This document shows positions 1 to 7,090 of a stretch of DNA of 64,000 nucleotides, in pieces. The translations under genes were made by a program, and so were the position numbers. Numbering within the stretch: position 1 is the stretch's first letter; every line of letters begins with the position of its first letter. The notes beneath the pieces are model-generated. The model was given only the letters and a program-made list of their open reading frames with translations, did no database searches and was not told where the DNA came from. Source of the DNA: Geothrix rubra (lineage in GTDB: Bacteria; Acidobacteriota; Holophagae; Holophagales; Holophagaceae); the NCBI RefSeq assembly GCF_030268065.1, contig NZ_BSDD01000001.1:186001-250000 (forward strand). Direction: 5' to 3'.

Positions 1-586
1 AGATCACCACCAGCGGCTTGTCGGGGTGCTCCGTCACCTTCGCCAGGGCCTTCAGCTCCTTCTCCATGAGGAAGCCCGCGGCAATGCGGTCCTTGGGGAA
101 GTGGGGAACCATGCCGCTCACAGAGGCATGGGCGCGGTGGGCCGCGCCGAAGGCGTCGTCGACATAGGTGTCGGCCAGCTTCGCGAGGCTGGCGGCGAAA
201 TCCTCCTTGTTCTTGGTCTCGCCCTTCTCGAAGCGCAGGTTCTCGAGGAGGAGCACCTGGCCCGGCTTCAGGGCCGCCGCTTCGGCTTCCACGGCCTCGC
301 CGTTCACGTAGCTGGCCAGGCGGCAGTCGATCCCCTGCTCCTTGAGCCAGGACGCCACCGGCGCGGCACTGTAGGCGGCCTCGAAGCCCTTGCCCTCGGG
401 ACGGCCCAGGTGGGAGGCCAGCACCACGGAGGCGCCACCTTCCAGCAGGTGCTTCAGGGTGGGCAGGGTCTCGCGGATGCGGGTGGCATCCGTGATGCGG
501 CCCTCCTTGAGGGGCACATTCAAGTCCGCCCTCAGGAACACGCGGTGACCCTTGACGTCGAGATCCCGAACCGACTGGAAGCCCAT
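1..586 (-). CDS. pgk: Phosphoglycerate kinase, N-terminal part (runs off the window)
   Basis: Glycolytic enzyme that interconverts 1,3-bisphosphoglycerate and 3-phosphoglycerate with ATP formation in the cytoplasm. The visible 195 residues carry the N-domain signatures RADLNVP (residues 19-25) and SHLGRP (58-63), followed by LENLRFEKGE near 115. The gene starts at ATG 586 behind an AAGGAG ribosome site and continues past position 1, so about half of the usual ~395 residues is missing only because of the window edge. The glyceraldehyde-3-phosphate dehydrogenase gene lies at the opposite end of the window, so the two consecutive glycolytic steps are not co-transcribed here. Confidence 0.96.
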   Translation of the reverse strand, partial: MGFQSVRDLDVKGHRVFLRADLNVPLKEGRITDATRIRETLPTLKHLLEGGASVVLASHLGRPEGKGFEAAYSAAPVASWLKEQGIDCRLASYVNGEAVEAEAAALKPGQVLLLENLRFEKGETKNKEDFAASLAKLADTYVDDAFGAAHRAHASVSGMVPHFPKDRIAAGFLMEKELKALAKVTEHPDKPLVVI

Positions 587-660
587 GGCCGCTCCTTGCG
601 AATGGTAAAGATCCATTCTGACGGAAGATCCGGTCGTCAGCCATCCGATGCGAAGGTCGA

Positions 661-1386
661 CTACCACGCCTTCTCGAAGATCCCGATCCAGCGGGGGCTG
701 CCCTCCGTGAAGGCCTCGCCGGCATAGGTCCCCATGACGTGGCGGAGGCGCAGGCCGGCGCGGACGGCCATCTCCTGGAGTTCCTCCGGGAGGTAGAGGC
801 GCACGCTCTCCATCACGTGGCGTTCCTCGCCGGTCTTGGGCCGGACGAGGATCATCCGCTTGACCAGCCGGTTCCCCTCCATGGCCCGCCGGCTGTGGGC
901 CGTCACGCCGCCGCGGACGACGGTGTCCTCGGGCACCAGCGTGCGCTGCACCAGGTCGCTGTTGAGGTAGTCCATGACCAGGACGCCCTGGTGGCGCAGG
1001 GCGGCGCCGATGCGGAGCATGAGGGAACGGTTCTCCTCGTCCGAGAAGTAGCCGAAGGGGGTGAACCAGAGGCAGAGGCCCGACAGGACCCCGTCCTTCA
1101 CCGGGAGTTCCCGCATGTCGCCCCGCAGGAGCCAGGGGTGCAGGGGGCTGGGGGCCATGCGCAGCAGGGTGGGCGAGAGGTCCAGGCCGAAGGCCAGGGG
1201 ATTGGCCCGGCGGAGGATCTCCAGGTGGCGGCCGGCCCCGCAGCCCAGGTCCAGGACGGGGCCCTTCGCCAGTTCCGGGGCCACCCGCAGGGCCCGGCCC
1301 ACGGCCACGCGGGCCTCCTCCTCGTCGCGGTGGGCGTAGAGGAGGGCGTAGTCCTCATCGAACCACTCGGAAAACCACTCGGACAA
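661..1386 (-). CDS. Class I SAM-dependent methyltransferase
   Basis: Predicted methyltransferase with an AdoMet-binding Rossmann fold; the substrate is unknown. Motif I is VLDLGCGAGRH and is followed by an acidic GLDLSP strand end. Later segments (GVLVMDYLN and a C-terminal arm) fit small-molecule methyltransferases of the UbiE/Methyltransf_25 type. A GTG at 1434 keeps the frame open, but it has no ribosome site. TTG at 1386 has GGGAGG about 8 bases upstream and gives a first residue run (SEWFSEWFDEDY) typical of this family, so I prefer it. The gene diverges from rbfA. The start is uncertain, the family is not. Confidence 0.82.
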   Translation of the reverse strand: MSEWFSEWFDEDYALLYAHRDEEEARVAVGRALRVAPELAKGPVLDLGCGAGRHLEILRRANPLAFGLDLSPTLLRMAPSPLHPWLLRGDMRELPVKDGVLSGLCLWFTPFGYFSDEENRSLMLRIGAALRHQGVLVMDYLNSDLVQRTLVPEDTVVRGGVTAHSRRAMEGNRLVKRMILVRPKTGEERHVMESVRLYLPEELQEMAVRAGLRLRHVMGTYAGEAFTEGSPRWIGIFEKAW

Positions 1387-1493
1387 GGGAATCGCCTCCC
1401 GAAACCTCCAGGTTAGCCCCTGAACGCCACTCACGCCGCAGGTCCAGGATGGGAAAGGCGGGTCGGCTAGAATGGAATTTGCAAAGGATCCCC

Positions 1494-1889
1494 ATGCAAC
1501 GCCCTGAACGCCTCGAAGACCAGATCCACTTCCTCCTGTCGAACCTGATCCAGCGCGAACTGCGCGATCCCGAACTCGGATTCCTCACCGTCACCGCGGT
1601 GCGCCTGACGCCGGACCGGAGCATGGCCCGGGTCTACTTCACGGTGCTGCCCCCCAGCGGCGGGGACCAGGAGGCCCAGGACGGTCTCACCCGCAAGGCC
1701 CTCGGCCGCGCCGCGGGATTCCTCCGCAGCCAGCTGGCCACGCGGCTCAAGATGCGCCGGGTGCCTGAACTCCGCTTCTTCCCCGACGGCACCCTGGAGG
1801 AGGGCAACCACCTGGAGACGCTCCTGGCGGAGATCCAGAAGGAGCGGGAGGCCCGCCCCCAGGACGATCCGGAAGCGCCGGAGGCCTGA
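1494..1889 (+). CDS. rbfA: Ribosome-binding factor A
   Basis: Assembly factor that binds the nascent 30S subunit near the 5' end of 16S rRNA and is needed for cold-resistant maturation. The 131-residue product has the KH-like fold signature of the family: IQRELRDPELGFLTVTAV, then ARVYFTVL, then a C-terminal VPELRFFPDGTLEEG segment. An upstream in-frame ATG at 1449 would add 15 unrelated residues. ATG 1494 is preceded by AAAGGA and gives the usual MQRPERLEDQI start. The stop overlaps the start of truB (TGATG), so the two are translationally coupled, a common rbfA-truB arrangement. Confidence 0.95.
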   Translation: MQRPERLEDQIHFLLSNLIQRELRDPELGFLTVTAVRLTPDRSMARVYFTVLPPSGGDQEAQDGLTRKALGRAAGFLRSQLATRLKMRRVPELRFFPDGTLEEGNHLETLLAEIQKEREARPQDDPEAPEA

Positions 1890-2803
1890 TGCCGGAGAAC
1901 CCGCCCGGCATCGCACCAGGCATCCACCTGGTCCACAAGGCCGTGGGCCAGAGCAGCTTCGATGTGATCCGGGGCTTCAAGCGCCGGGCTTTCGAAGCCG
2001 GCCAGAAGAAGCTGGCCCTGGGCCACGGCGGGACCCTGGATCCCTTCGCCGAGGGCCTCCTGCTGGTGCTGGCGGGCCAGGCCACGCGGCTGATGGAGCT
2101 CATGCACCCCCTGCCCAAGACCTATGTGGCGGAGGTGGCCTGGGGGCTCGAGACGGACACCTGTGACCTCCACGGGAAGCCCGTCTCCGAGGCGGACGCC
2201 TCCAGGCTCACGCCGGCGGCCCTGGATGCGGCGCTGGCGCCCTTCCTGGGCTGGACCGACCAGATCCCCCCCGCCACCAGCGCCAAGAAGATCGACGGCG
2301 AAGCGGCCTACAAGAGGGCCCATCGCGGCGAAGACGTGGTGATGAAGCCCAGCCGCGTCTTCCTCCTGTCGGCCCGCTGGATCGCCCATGACCTGCCGCG
2401 CCGGAGCACCCTGGAGCTCACCTGCCGCGGCGGATTCTACGTCCGCAGCCTGGCCCGGGACCTGGGTCGGGCCCTGGGGTGCGGGGCCCACCTGGCGGCC
2501 CTGGACCGGACGGCCATCGGCCCGTGGACCGATCCCGGCGAGGACCGGGAACGCCTGCTGACCGGTGCGGATCTGGTGCCCTGGTGCCCCACGCGGCTGC
2601 TCACGGCGGAGGAGGCCGAGCACCTGTCCCATGGCCGGGCCATCCCCGCGGGGGAGATCCAGTCCGGGGTATGGCCGATGCCGGAGGGATTCCCGGATCC
2701 GGCGGCCCCCATCCGCGCCCTGCACGAGGGGCGGCTCCTGGCCCTGCTCCGCCCGACCGAGGAAGGGCTCAGGACTTTCGCGAACCTGCGGGGAGGCCTA
2801 TAG
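1889..2803 (+). CDS. truB: tRNA pseudouridine(55) synthase
   Basis: Isomerises U55 in the T-loop of tRNAs to pseudouridine. The 304-residue protein contains the family motif GHGGTLDPFAEGLLLV with the catalytic aspartate at D51, followed by the KTYVAEVAWGLETDT strand and the Y-rich substrate segment AYKRAHRG. The C-terminal region (about 235-304) looks like a small PUA-type extension (LSHGRAIPAG). Translation starts on the ATG that overlaps the rbfA stop by one base. A very strong palindrome follows the gene. A second pseudouridine synthase gene (truA) lies at 24.7 kb. Confidence 0.95.
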   Translation: MPENPPGIAPGIHLVHKAVGQSSFDVIRGFKRRAFEAGQKKLALGHGGTLDPFAEGLLLVLAGQATRLMELMHPLPKTYVAEVAWGLETDTCDLHGKPVSEADASRLTPAALDAALAPFLGWTDQIPPATSAKKIDGEAAYKRAHRGEDVVMKPSRVFLLSARWIAHDLPRRSTLELTCRGGFYVRSLARDLGRALGCGAHLAALDRTAIGPWTDPGEDRERLLTGADLVPWCPTRLLTAEEAEHLSHGRAIPAGEIQSGVWPMPEGFPDPAAPIRALHEGRLLALLRPTEEGLRTFANLRGGL

Positions 2804-2824
2804 CCGACAACCTCACCTGCGGGA

Positions 2825-2866
2825 AACCCGGGGATCGCAGCGAACGTCCGCTGCGATCCCCGGGTT
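2825..2866. terminator. 18-bp perfect inverted repeat between convergent genes
   Basis: Arms at 2825-2842 and 2849-2866 are perfectly complementary (18 bp) around a 6-base loop (AACGTC). The repeat sits in the 79-base gap between the truB stop and the stop of the small protein gene transcribed toward it. There is no clear U-tract on either side, so it could act as a bidirectional terminator or as an mRNA 3' stabiliser for both transcripts. Confidence 0.7.
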
Positions 2867-2882
2867 CGGATGGCCGGTTGCT

Positions 2883-3149
2883 TCAGGCCTGGTTCGCGGG
2901 CACCCGGGCCGCCAGGTCGTCGAGCACCTGGAGCATCTGCTGGCATTCCTCGCAGCTGGTGTGGGGGGTGCCGCAGGGGAAGCCGTCGCTCTGCATGCCC
3001 ATGCAGCGGGGCTGCTGGATGAACCTCACCAGCTCGCTGAAGAGCCCGGACACCTTCTCGCGAAGGGGGCTGTCCGGGATCTCCCGCAGGGCCAGGACGA
3101 TCTTCCATTCCTCGGGGGTGAGGGTGATCTGGATGGGCGCGTCCGACAT
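2883..3149 (-). CDS. Small Cys-containing protein of unknown function
   Basis: I do not recognise this 88-residue protein. The N-terminal two thirds is a predicted helical region starting ITLTPEEWKIVLALREIPDS. A cysteine cluster follows (RCMGMQ, then GFPCGTPHTSCEEC at about residues 58-71), which could bind a metal or a cluster. It starts at ATG 3149 behind GGAGG and lies only 28 bases after the 2-oxoacid:ferredoxin oxidoreductase genes on the same strand, so it is probably the last gene of that operon. No signal peptide or membrane segment is visible. A role linked to the ferredoxin oxidoreductase is possible but unproven. Confidence 0.75.
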   Translation of the reverse strand: MSDAPIQITLTPEEWKIVLALREIPDSPLREKVSGLFSELVRFIQQPRCMGMQSDGFPCGTPHTSCEECQQMLQVLDDLAARVPANQA

Positions 3150-3177
3150 GGCTGCCTCCGTGGCGTGAAGCGTACGT

Positions 3178-4608
3178 CTATCCGGCGAGGGATTCCACCG
3201 ACTTGATGCCCCAGGCGAAGGCCTCCTCGTTCAGGGGGATCAGGGCGCACTTGTCCTTCAGCGCCACGCGGATCGCCGTCAGGAGCGTCTCCTTGGGGAA
3301 GATGCCCGTGGCGGCCTGGAGGGCGCCCAGGGCGACGATGTTCTTCACCACGGCCTTGCCGAGGTCCGTGGCGATGCCCGTGAAGGGGACGGGGACCATC
3401 TTCACGCTGGGGTCCAGCGAGGGGGCGTCGGCGACCACGGAGCTGTCGTAGATCACCGTGCCACCCTTTTTCACCGTGGGCCCGAACTTCGCAAGGCTGG
3501 GGGCGTTGAAGGCGATGAGGATGTCGGGCGTGGGGGAGCCGGGGTTCAGCACCTCCTCCTCGGCCACATGGACGTCGGCGTAGGAGGTGCCGCCGCGGCT
3601 CTCGGGGCCGTAGCTGGGGATGTGGGTGGCGTCGAAGCCCTCGTTGATGGCCGCACGGGCAATGAGCATGGCCGCCGTCTGGGCGCCGTCCCCGCCGGAG
3701 CCGGCGAGCTTCAGGGAGATGTCATGGGGGGCCAGGTGCTTGGGGAATCCCTTGCAGGACCGCTCAGGGTGCTCCGAGGTGGCGCCGGCGAGGGCGAGGA
3801 GCTTCTCGCCGGAGAAGCTCGGCGGGTTGCGCTTGAACCAGGGATCGACGGTGAGGTCCTTCTTCACGCCCAGCGGGAAGATGGGCTCCATGGTCTCCTT
3901 GACCCACTTCTCGGTCTCCTCGGGGGTCATCTTCAGGTGGGTGGGGCACTCCGCCAGCACCTCGATGAAGGAGTAGCCGCGGCCCTCCACCTGGTTCTTC
4001 AGGCCCTTGAGGATGGCCTTCTTCGCCTTGATGCGGTTCTTGGCGTCGAAGAGGGCCACGCGCTCCACATAGACGGGGCCGTCGAGGCCGGCGATGAGTT
4101 CGGCCATCTTCATGGGCTGGCCCATGTACTCGTTGCGGCCGGCGGGGCTGGTGGCCGTGGGCTGGCCCATCAGCGTGGTCGGGGCCATCTGGCCGCCGGT
4201 CATGCCGTAGATGGCGTTGTTGATGAAGATGATGGTGATGGGGGCACCCAGCTGGGCCGTGGCCACGGTCTCGGCGAGGCCGATGGAGGCCAGGTCGCCG
4301 TCACCCTGGTAGCTCACCACCACGCTGTCCGGGTTGGCGAACTTGTGGCCCAGGGCCACCACGGGCGCGCGGCCGTGGGCCGCCTGGGAGTTGCCCACAT
4401 CGAAGTAGTAGTAGAGGAACACGCTGCAGCCCACGGGGCTGATGGCCACGGTGCGGTCCTGGATGCCCAGCTCGTCGATGGCCTCGGCCAGGAACTTGTG
4501 GGCCAGTCCATGCCCGCAGCCGGGGCAGTAGTGGGTGGCGTGGCCCTTCAGGCCCTCGCCATGGGAGTGGCGCTCGAACTTGTCGTAGAAGACGCTGCTC
4601 TTGCTCAT
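3178..4608 (-). CDS. vorA: 2-oxoacid:ferredoxin oxidoreductase, fused beta (TPP) and gamma subunits
   Basis: Part of an enzyme that oxidatively decarboxylates a 2-oxoacid to an acyl-CoA while reducing ferredoxin. Residues 1 to about 270 form the thiamine-pyrophosphate beta subunit: CPGCGHG (C28, C31), VGCSVF, the GDGD motif and INNAIYGMTGGQ. From about residue 290 a gamma domain follows (LAGSGGDGAQTAAMLIARAA, then SYGPESRGGTSYADV). The product has 476 residues and starts at ATG 4608, overlapping the preceding subunit gene by four bases (ATGA). The sequence is closest in type to 2-ketoisovalerate (VOR) or 2-oxoglutarate (KOR) enzymes; the substrate cannot be fixed from sequence alone. Confidence 0.9.
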   Translation of the reverse strand: MSKSSVFYDKFERHSHGEGLKGHATHYCPGCGHGLAHKFLAEAIDELGIQDRTVAISPVGCSVFLYYYFDVGNSQAAHGRAPVVALGHKFANPDSVVVSYQGDGDLASIGLAETVATAQLGAPITIIFINNAIYGMTGGQMAPTTLMGQPTATSPAGRNEYMGQPMKMAELIAGLDGPVYVERVALFDAKNRIKAKKAILKGLKNQVEGRGYSFIEVLAECPTHLKMTPEETEKWVKETMEPIFPLGVKKDLTVDPWFKRNPPSFSGEKLLALAGATSEHPERSCKGFPKHLAPHDISLKLAGSGGDGAQTAAMLIARAAINEGFDATHIPSYGPESRGGTSYADVHVAEEEVLNPGSPTPDILIAFNAPSLAKFGPTVKKGGTVIYDSSVVADAPSLDPSVKMVPVPFTGIATDLGKAVVKNIVALGALQAATGIFPKETLLTAIRVALKDKCALIPLNEEAFAWGIKSVESLAG

Positions 4609-6005
4609 ACGCGGGCCTCCTTGTGTCCCAGCACCTGGGTCATGACCTCGTCCTGCTGGGGCAGGATGCCGCCCATGCGGCGCACGGATTCGATTTCGGG
4701 GTAGTTGCGGATGCCCGCCTTGCTGAGGGCCAGCCGGACCTCGTCCTCGAGCTGGCCGGCGCTGGCCTCGACCACGACGATCCGCTGGGCGGTCGCCATC
4801 GCGGATTCCAGCTCGTGGATGGGGAAGGGCCAGAGGGTGATGGGCCGGAAGAGGCCGGCCTTGATGCCCTGGTGGCGCAGTTCCTGGACGCAGCCCTTGG
4901 CCATGCGGGCGGGGGTGTTGCAGGCGATGAGGAGCACCTCGGCGTCCTCGCAGAGGAAGCTCTCGGCCCGGGTCTCGACCTCCATGGCCTCGTACTTCTC
5001 GTTCAGGTGCACGTTGTGGGCCTCGAGATCCGTCTCGGTGAGGAAGATCGAGGTGATGACGTTCTTGCGGTGCATGGCGTCGCCGTAGACTGCCCACTTG
5101 GGGATGCCGGGCTTGATGAGGTTCTTCGGCAGCTGCACCTTGCCGGTCATCTGGCCCAGGTAGCCGTCGCCCAGGATGATGACGGGGTTGCGGTACTTGA
5201 AGCTCAGCTCGAAGGCCAGCATGGTCAGGTCGAGCATCTCCTGGGGCGTGGAGGGGGCCAGGGTGATGGCCTGGGTATTGCCGTGGCCCAGCCCGTGGCA
5301 GGCCAGCTTGATGTCGGACTGCTCGGGGGCGATGTTGCCCAGGCCCGGACCGCCGCGCATGATGTCCACGAAGACGCCGGGCAGTTCCGCGCCGATCATG
5401 TAGGAGACGCCCTCCAGCATGAGGCTGAAGCCCGGCGAGGAGGTGAAGGTCATGGTGGGCAGGCCGGCGCCGGCGGTGCCGTACATCATGTTCACCGTGG
5501 CCACTTCGCTGACGGCCTGGATGAAGGTGCCGTCGAGCTTGGGCAGGAACTTGGCCATCAGCTCGGCGCCCTCGGTGGAGGGGGTGATGGGGTAGCCGTA
5601 GACGTGGCGGCAGCCCGCGAGGAGGGCACCGAGGGCCGAGGCGTAGGTGCCCTTGATGACGAGGGGCTCGGTGGTGGGCAGGGGCATGACCTCGGAGGGG
5701 AGGTCCACTGGCTCCGGCGCGTCGCTGGGCTTGACGCCGAAGAGCTTGGCCGGATCCTCCAGCTCGAAGTCCTCCACGACGCCCTCGGGCGCGGGCCGCA
5801 GGCCGTAGGGCTCGGGGCAGGCGTCCATGCACAGGCCGCAGGCGTTGCAGTTGGTCAGATCCATCACCACCGGGATGAGGCCGGTAAGCGGGTTGATCTG
5901 ATCACTCAGCGTGATGCAGTCCTTGGCGCAGGCGTCGAGGCAACGGCCGCAGCCTTTGCAGTACTCCGGCAGCAGGAAGGGTTTCGGTCGTTCTTTGAGG
6001 GCCAT
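4605..6005 (-). CDS. vorB: 2-oxoacid:ferredoxin oxidoreductase, fused delta (2x4Fe-4S) and alpha subunits
   Basis: First gene of the oxidoreductase operon. Residues 1-70 are a bacterial-type ferredoxin with two CxxCxxCxxxC sets (C16, C19, C22, C26 and C53, C56, C59, C63). From about residue 115 follows the alpha subunit with KGTYASALGALLAGC, YGYPITPSTEG and the long GGPGLGNIAPEQSD region, ending in a domain II (LFRPITLWPFP). The product has 466 residues. With the downstream fused gene, all four classical subunits are encoded as two polypeptides. The nearest named family is VorB, so branched-chain 2-oxoacids are a likely substrate, but 2-oxoglutarate is not excluded. Confidence 0.9.
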   Translation of the reverse strand: MALKERPKPFLLPEYCKGCGRCLDACAKDCITLSDQINPLTGLIPVVMDLTNCNACGLCMDACPEPYGLRPAPEGVVEDFELEDPAKLFGVKPSDAPEPVDLPSEVMPLPTTEPLVIKGTYASALGALLAGCRHVYGYPITPSTEGAELMAKFLPKLDGTFIQAVSEVATVNMMYGTAGAGLPTMTFTSSPGFSLMLEGVSYMIGAELPGVFVDIMRGGPGLGNIAPEQSDIKLACHGLGHGNTQAITLAPSTPQEMLDLTMLAFELSFKYRNPVIILGDGYLGQMTGKVQLPKNLIKPGIPKWAVYGDAMHRKNVITSIFLTETDLEAHNVHLNEKYEAMEVETRAESFLCEDAEVLLIACNTPARMAKGCVQELRHQGIKAGLFRPITLWPFPIHELESAMATAQRIVVVEASAGQLEDEVRLALSKAGIRNYPEIESVRRMGGILPQQDEVMTQVLGHKEARV

Positions 6006-6182
6006 GTGGGGCTCCTTGCGGGGACGCGGTCCTGACCTGGGGAAGTCTCCATCCCGGCCCCTGTGCCTGGGGTCACAAGCGGGGGTAGGCGCAGACCTCC
6101 ACCGACCAATGCCTCCACGCCCGGGCCCGGGGCGACCGGTCTGCGGTGTCGACCGACCGCGCCTGGGGCCGCCGCTCGCGGC

Positions 6183-7061
6183 CTACCGGTCTCCCCAGTG
6201 GAGCTTCTGCTGGAGCAGCCCGAAGAAATCGAGCCCCGGCCGCTGCAGGAGCGTGATGCTGGCCTTCGCCATGTGGAGCCGCACCCGGTCGCCCGGCAGG
6301 ACGCGGTGCCCCACCTGGCCGTCGAGGGTGAGGTGGGCGTCCTCGGCATCGTCCAGGGAGATGGTGATGGGGATGGTGGCGGGGACCACCGTGGGGCGCA
6401 GCGTGAGGGTGTGCGGGCAGATGGGGGCGACGACGAAGGCCTCCAGGCAGGGATGGAGGATGGGCCCGCCGGCCGAGAGCGAGTAGGCGGTGGAGCCCGT
6501 GGGCGTGGACACGATGAGGCCGTCGGCCTTGATGGGACCCGCATCCTGCTCGCCCACGGCGAGGCGCAGGTCCATGATCCGGGCCAGGGCCCCCTTGGCC
6601 AGCACGGCGTCATTCAGCACGGTGTGGCGGGTCAGCAGGCGGCCGTCCCGCCACAGTTCCGCCTCCAGCATGAACCGCTGGTCTGCCACCAGGCCCCCCG
6701 CCAGGAAGGTCTCCACCGCCGTGCGGGCCTCCGAGAGGGGGTGGGCGGTGAGGAAGCCGAGGGAACCCAGGTTGATGCCGAGGATGGGCGTGCCCCGCAG
6801 GCCCACGCGCCGGGCGGCGTAGAGGAGCGTTCCGTCCCCTCCCAGGACGAGGCAGAGGTCGGCGGGGGGCTCCTGGGCTCCCAGCTCGGCATCCACCCGC
6901 AGGCTTTCTGCCGGGAGGCCGGAGAGCTCCCAGGCGTCCACCAGTCCGGGCTCGCCCGTCACCACCCAGCCACGCTCCAGGAAGGCCGGGATGCACTCCC
7001 GTAGGGTCGCCGCCAGATGGGGGGACTTGACCTTGGCCACGAGGATCAATCGCTGGGGCAT
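6183..7061 (-). CDS. nadK: NAD kinase
   Basis: Phosphorylates NAD to NADP in the cytoplasm using ATP or polyphosphate. The diagnostic GGDGT motif is at residues 74-78 and is followed by LGINLGSLGFLTAHP. The C-terminal half holds the substrate motif TPTGSTAYSLSAGGPILHP. The product is 292 residues from ATG 7061; a GTG two codons upstream (7067) would also fit. It diverges from the penicillin-binding protein gene with a gap of only 29 bases, so the two promoters must overlap or lie inside coding sequence. Confidence 0.95.
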   Translation of the reverse strand: MPQRLILVAKVKSPHLAATLRECIPAFLERGWVVTGEPGLVDAWELSGLPAESLRVDAELGAQEPPADLCLVLGGDGTLLYAARRVGLRGTPILGINLGSLGFLTAHPLSEARTAVETFLAGGLVADQRFMLEAELWRDGRLLTRHTVLNDAVLAKGALARIMDLRLAVGEQDAGPIKADGLIVSTPTGSTAYSLSAGGPILHPCLEAFVVAPICPHTLTLRPTVVPATIPITISLDDAEDAHLTLDGQVGHRVLPGDRVRLHMAKASITLLQRPGLDFFGLLQQKLHWGDR

Positions 7062-7090
7062 GCCCACAACTCTACCGCTATCCTGGGGGC

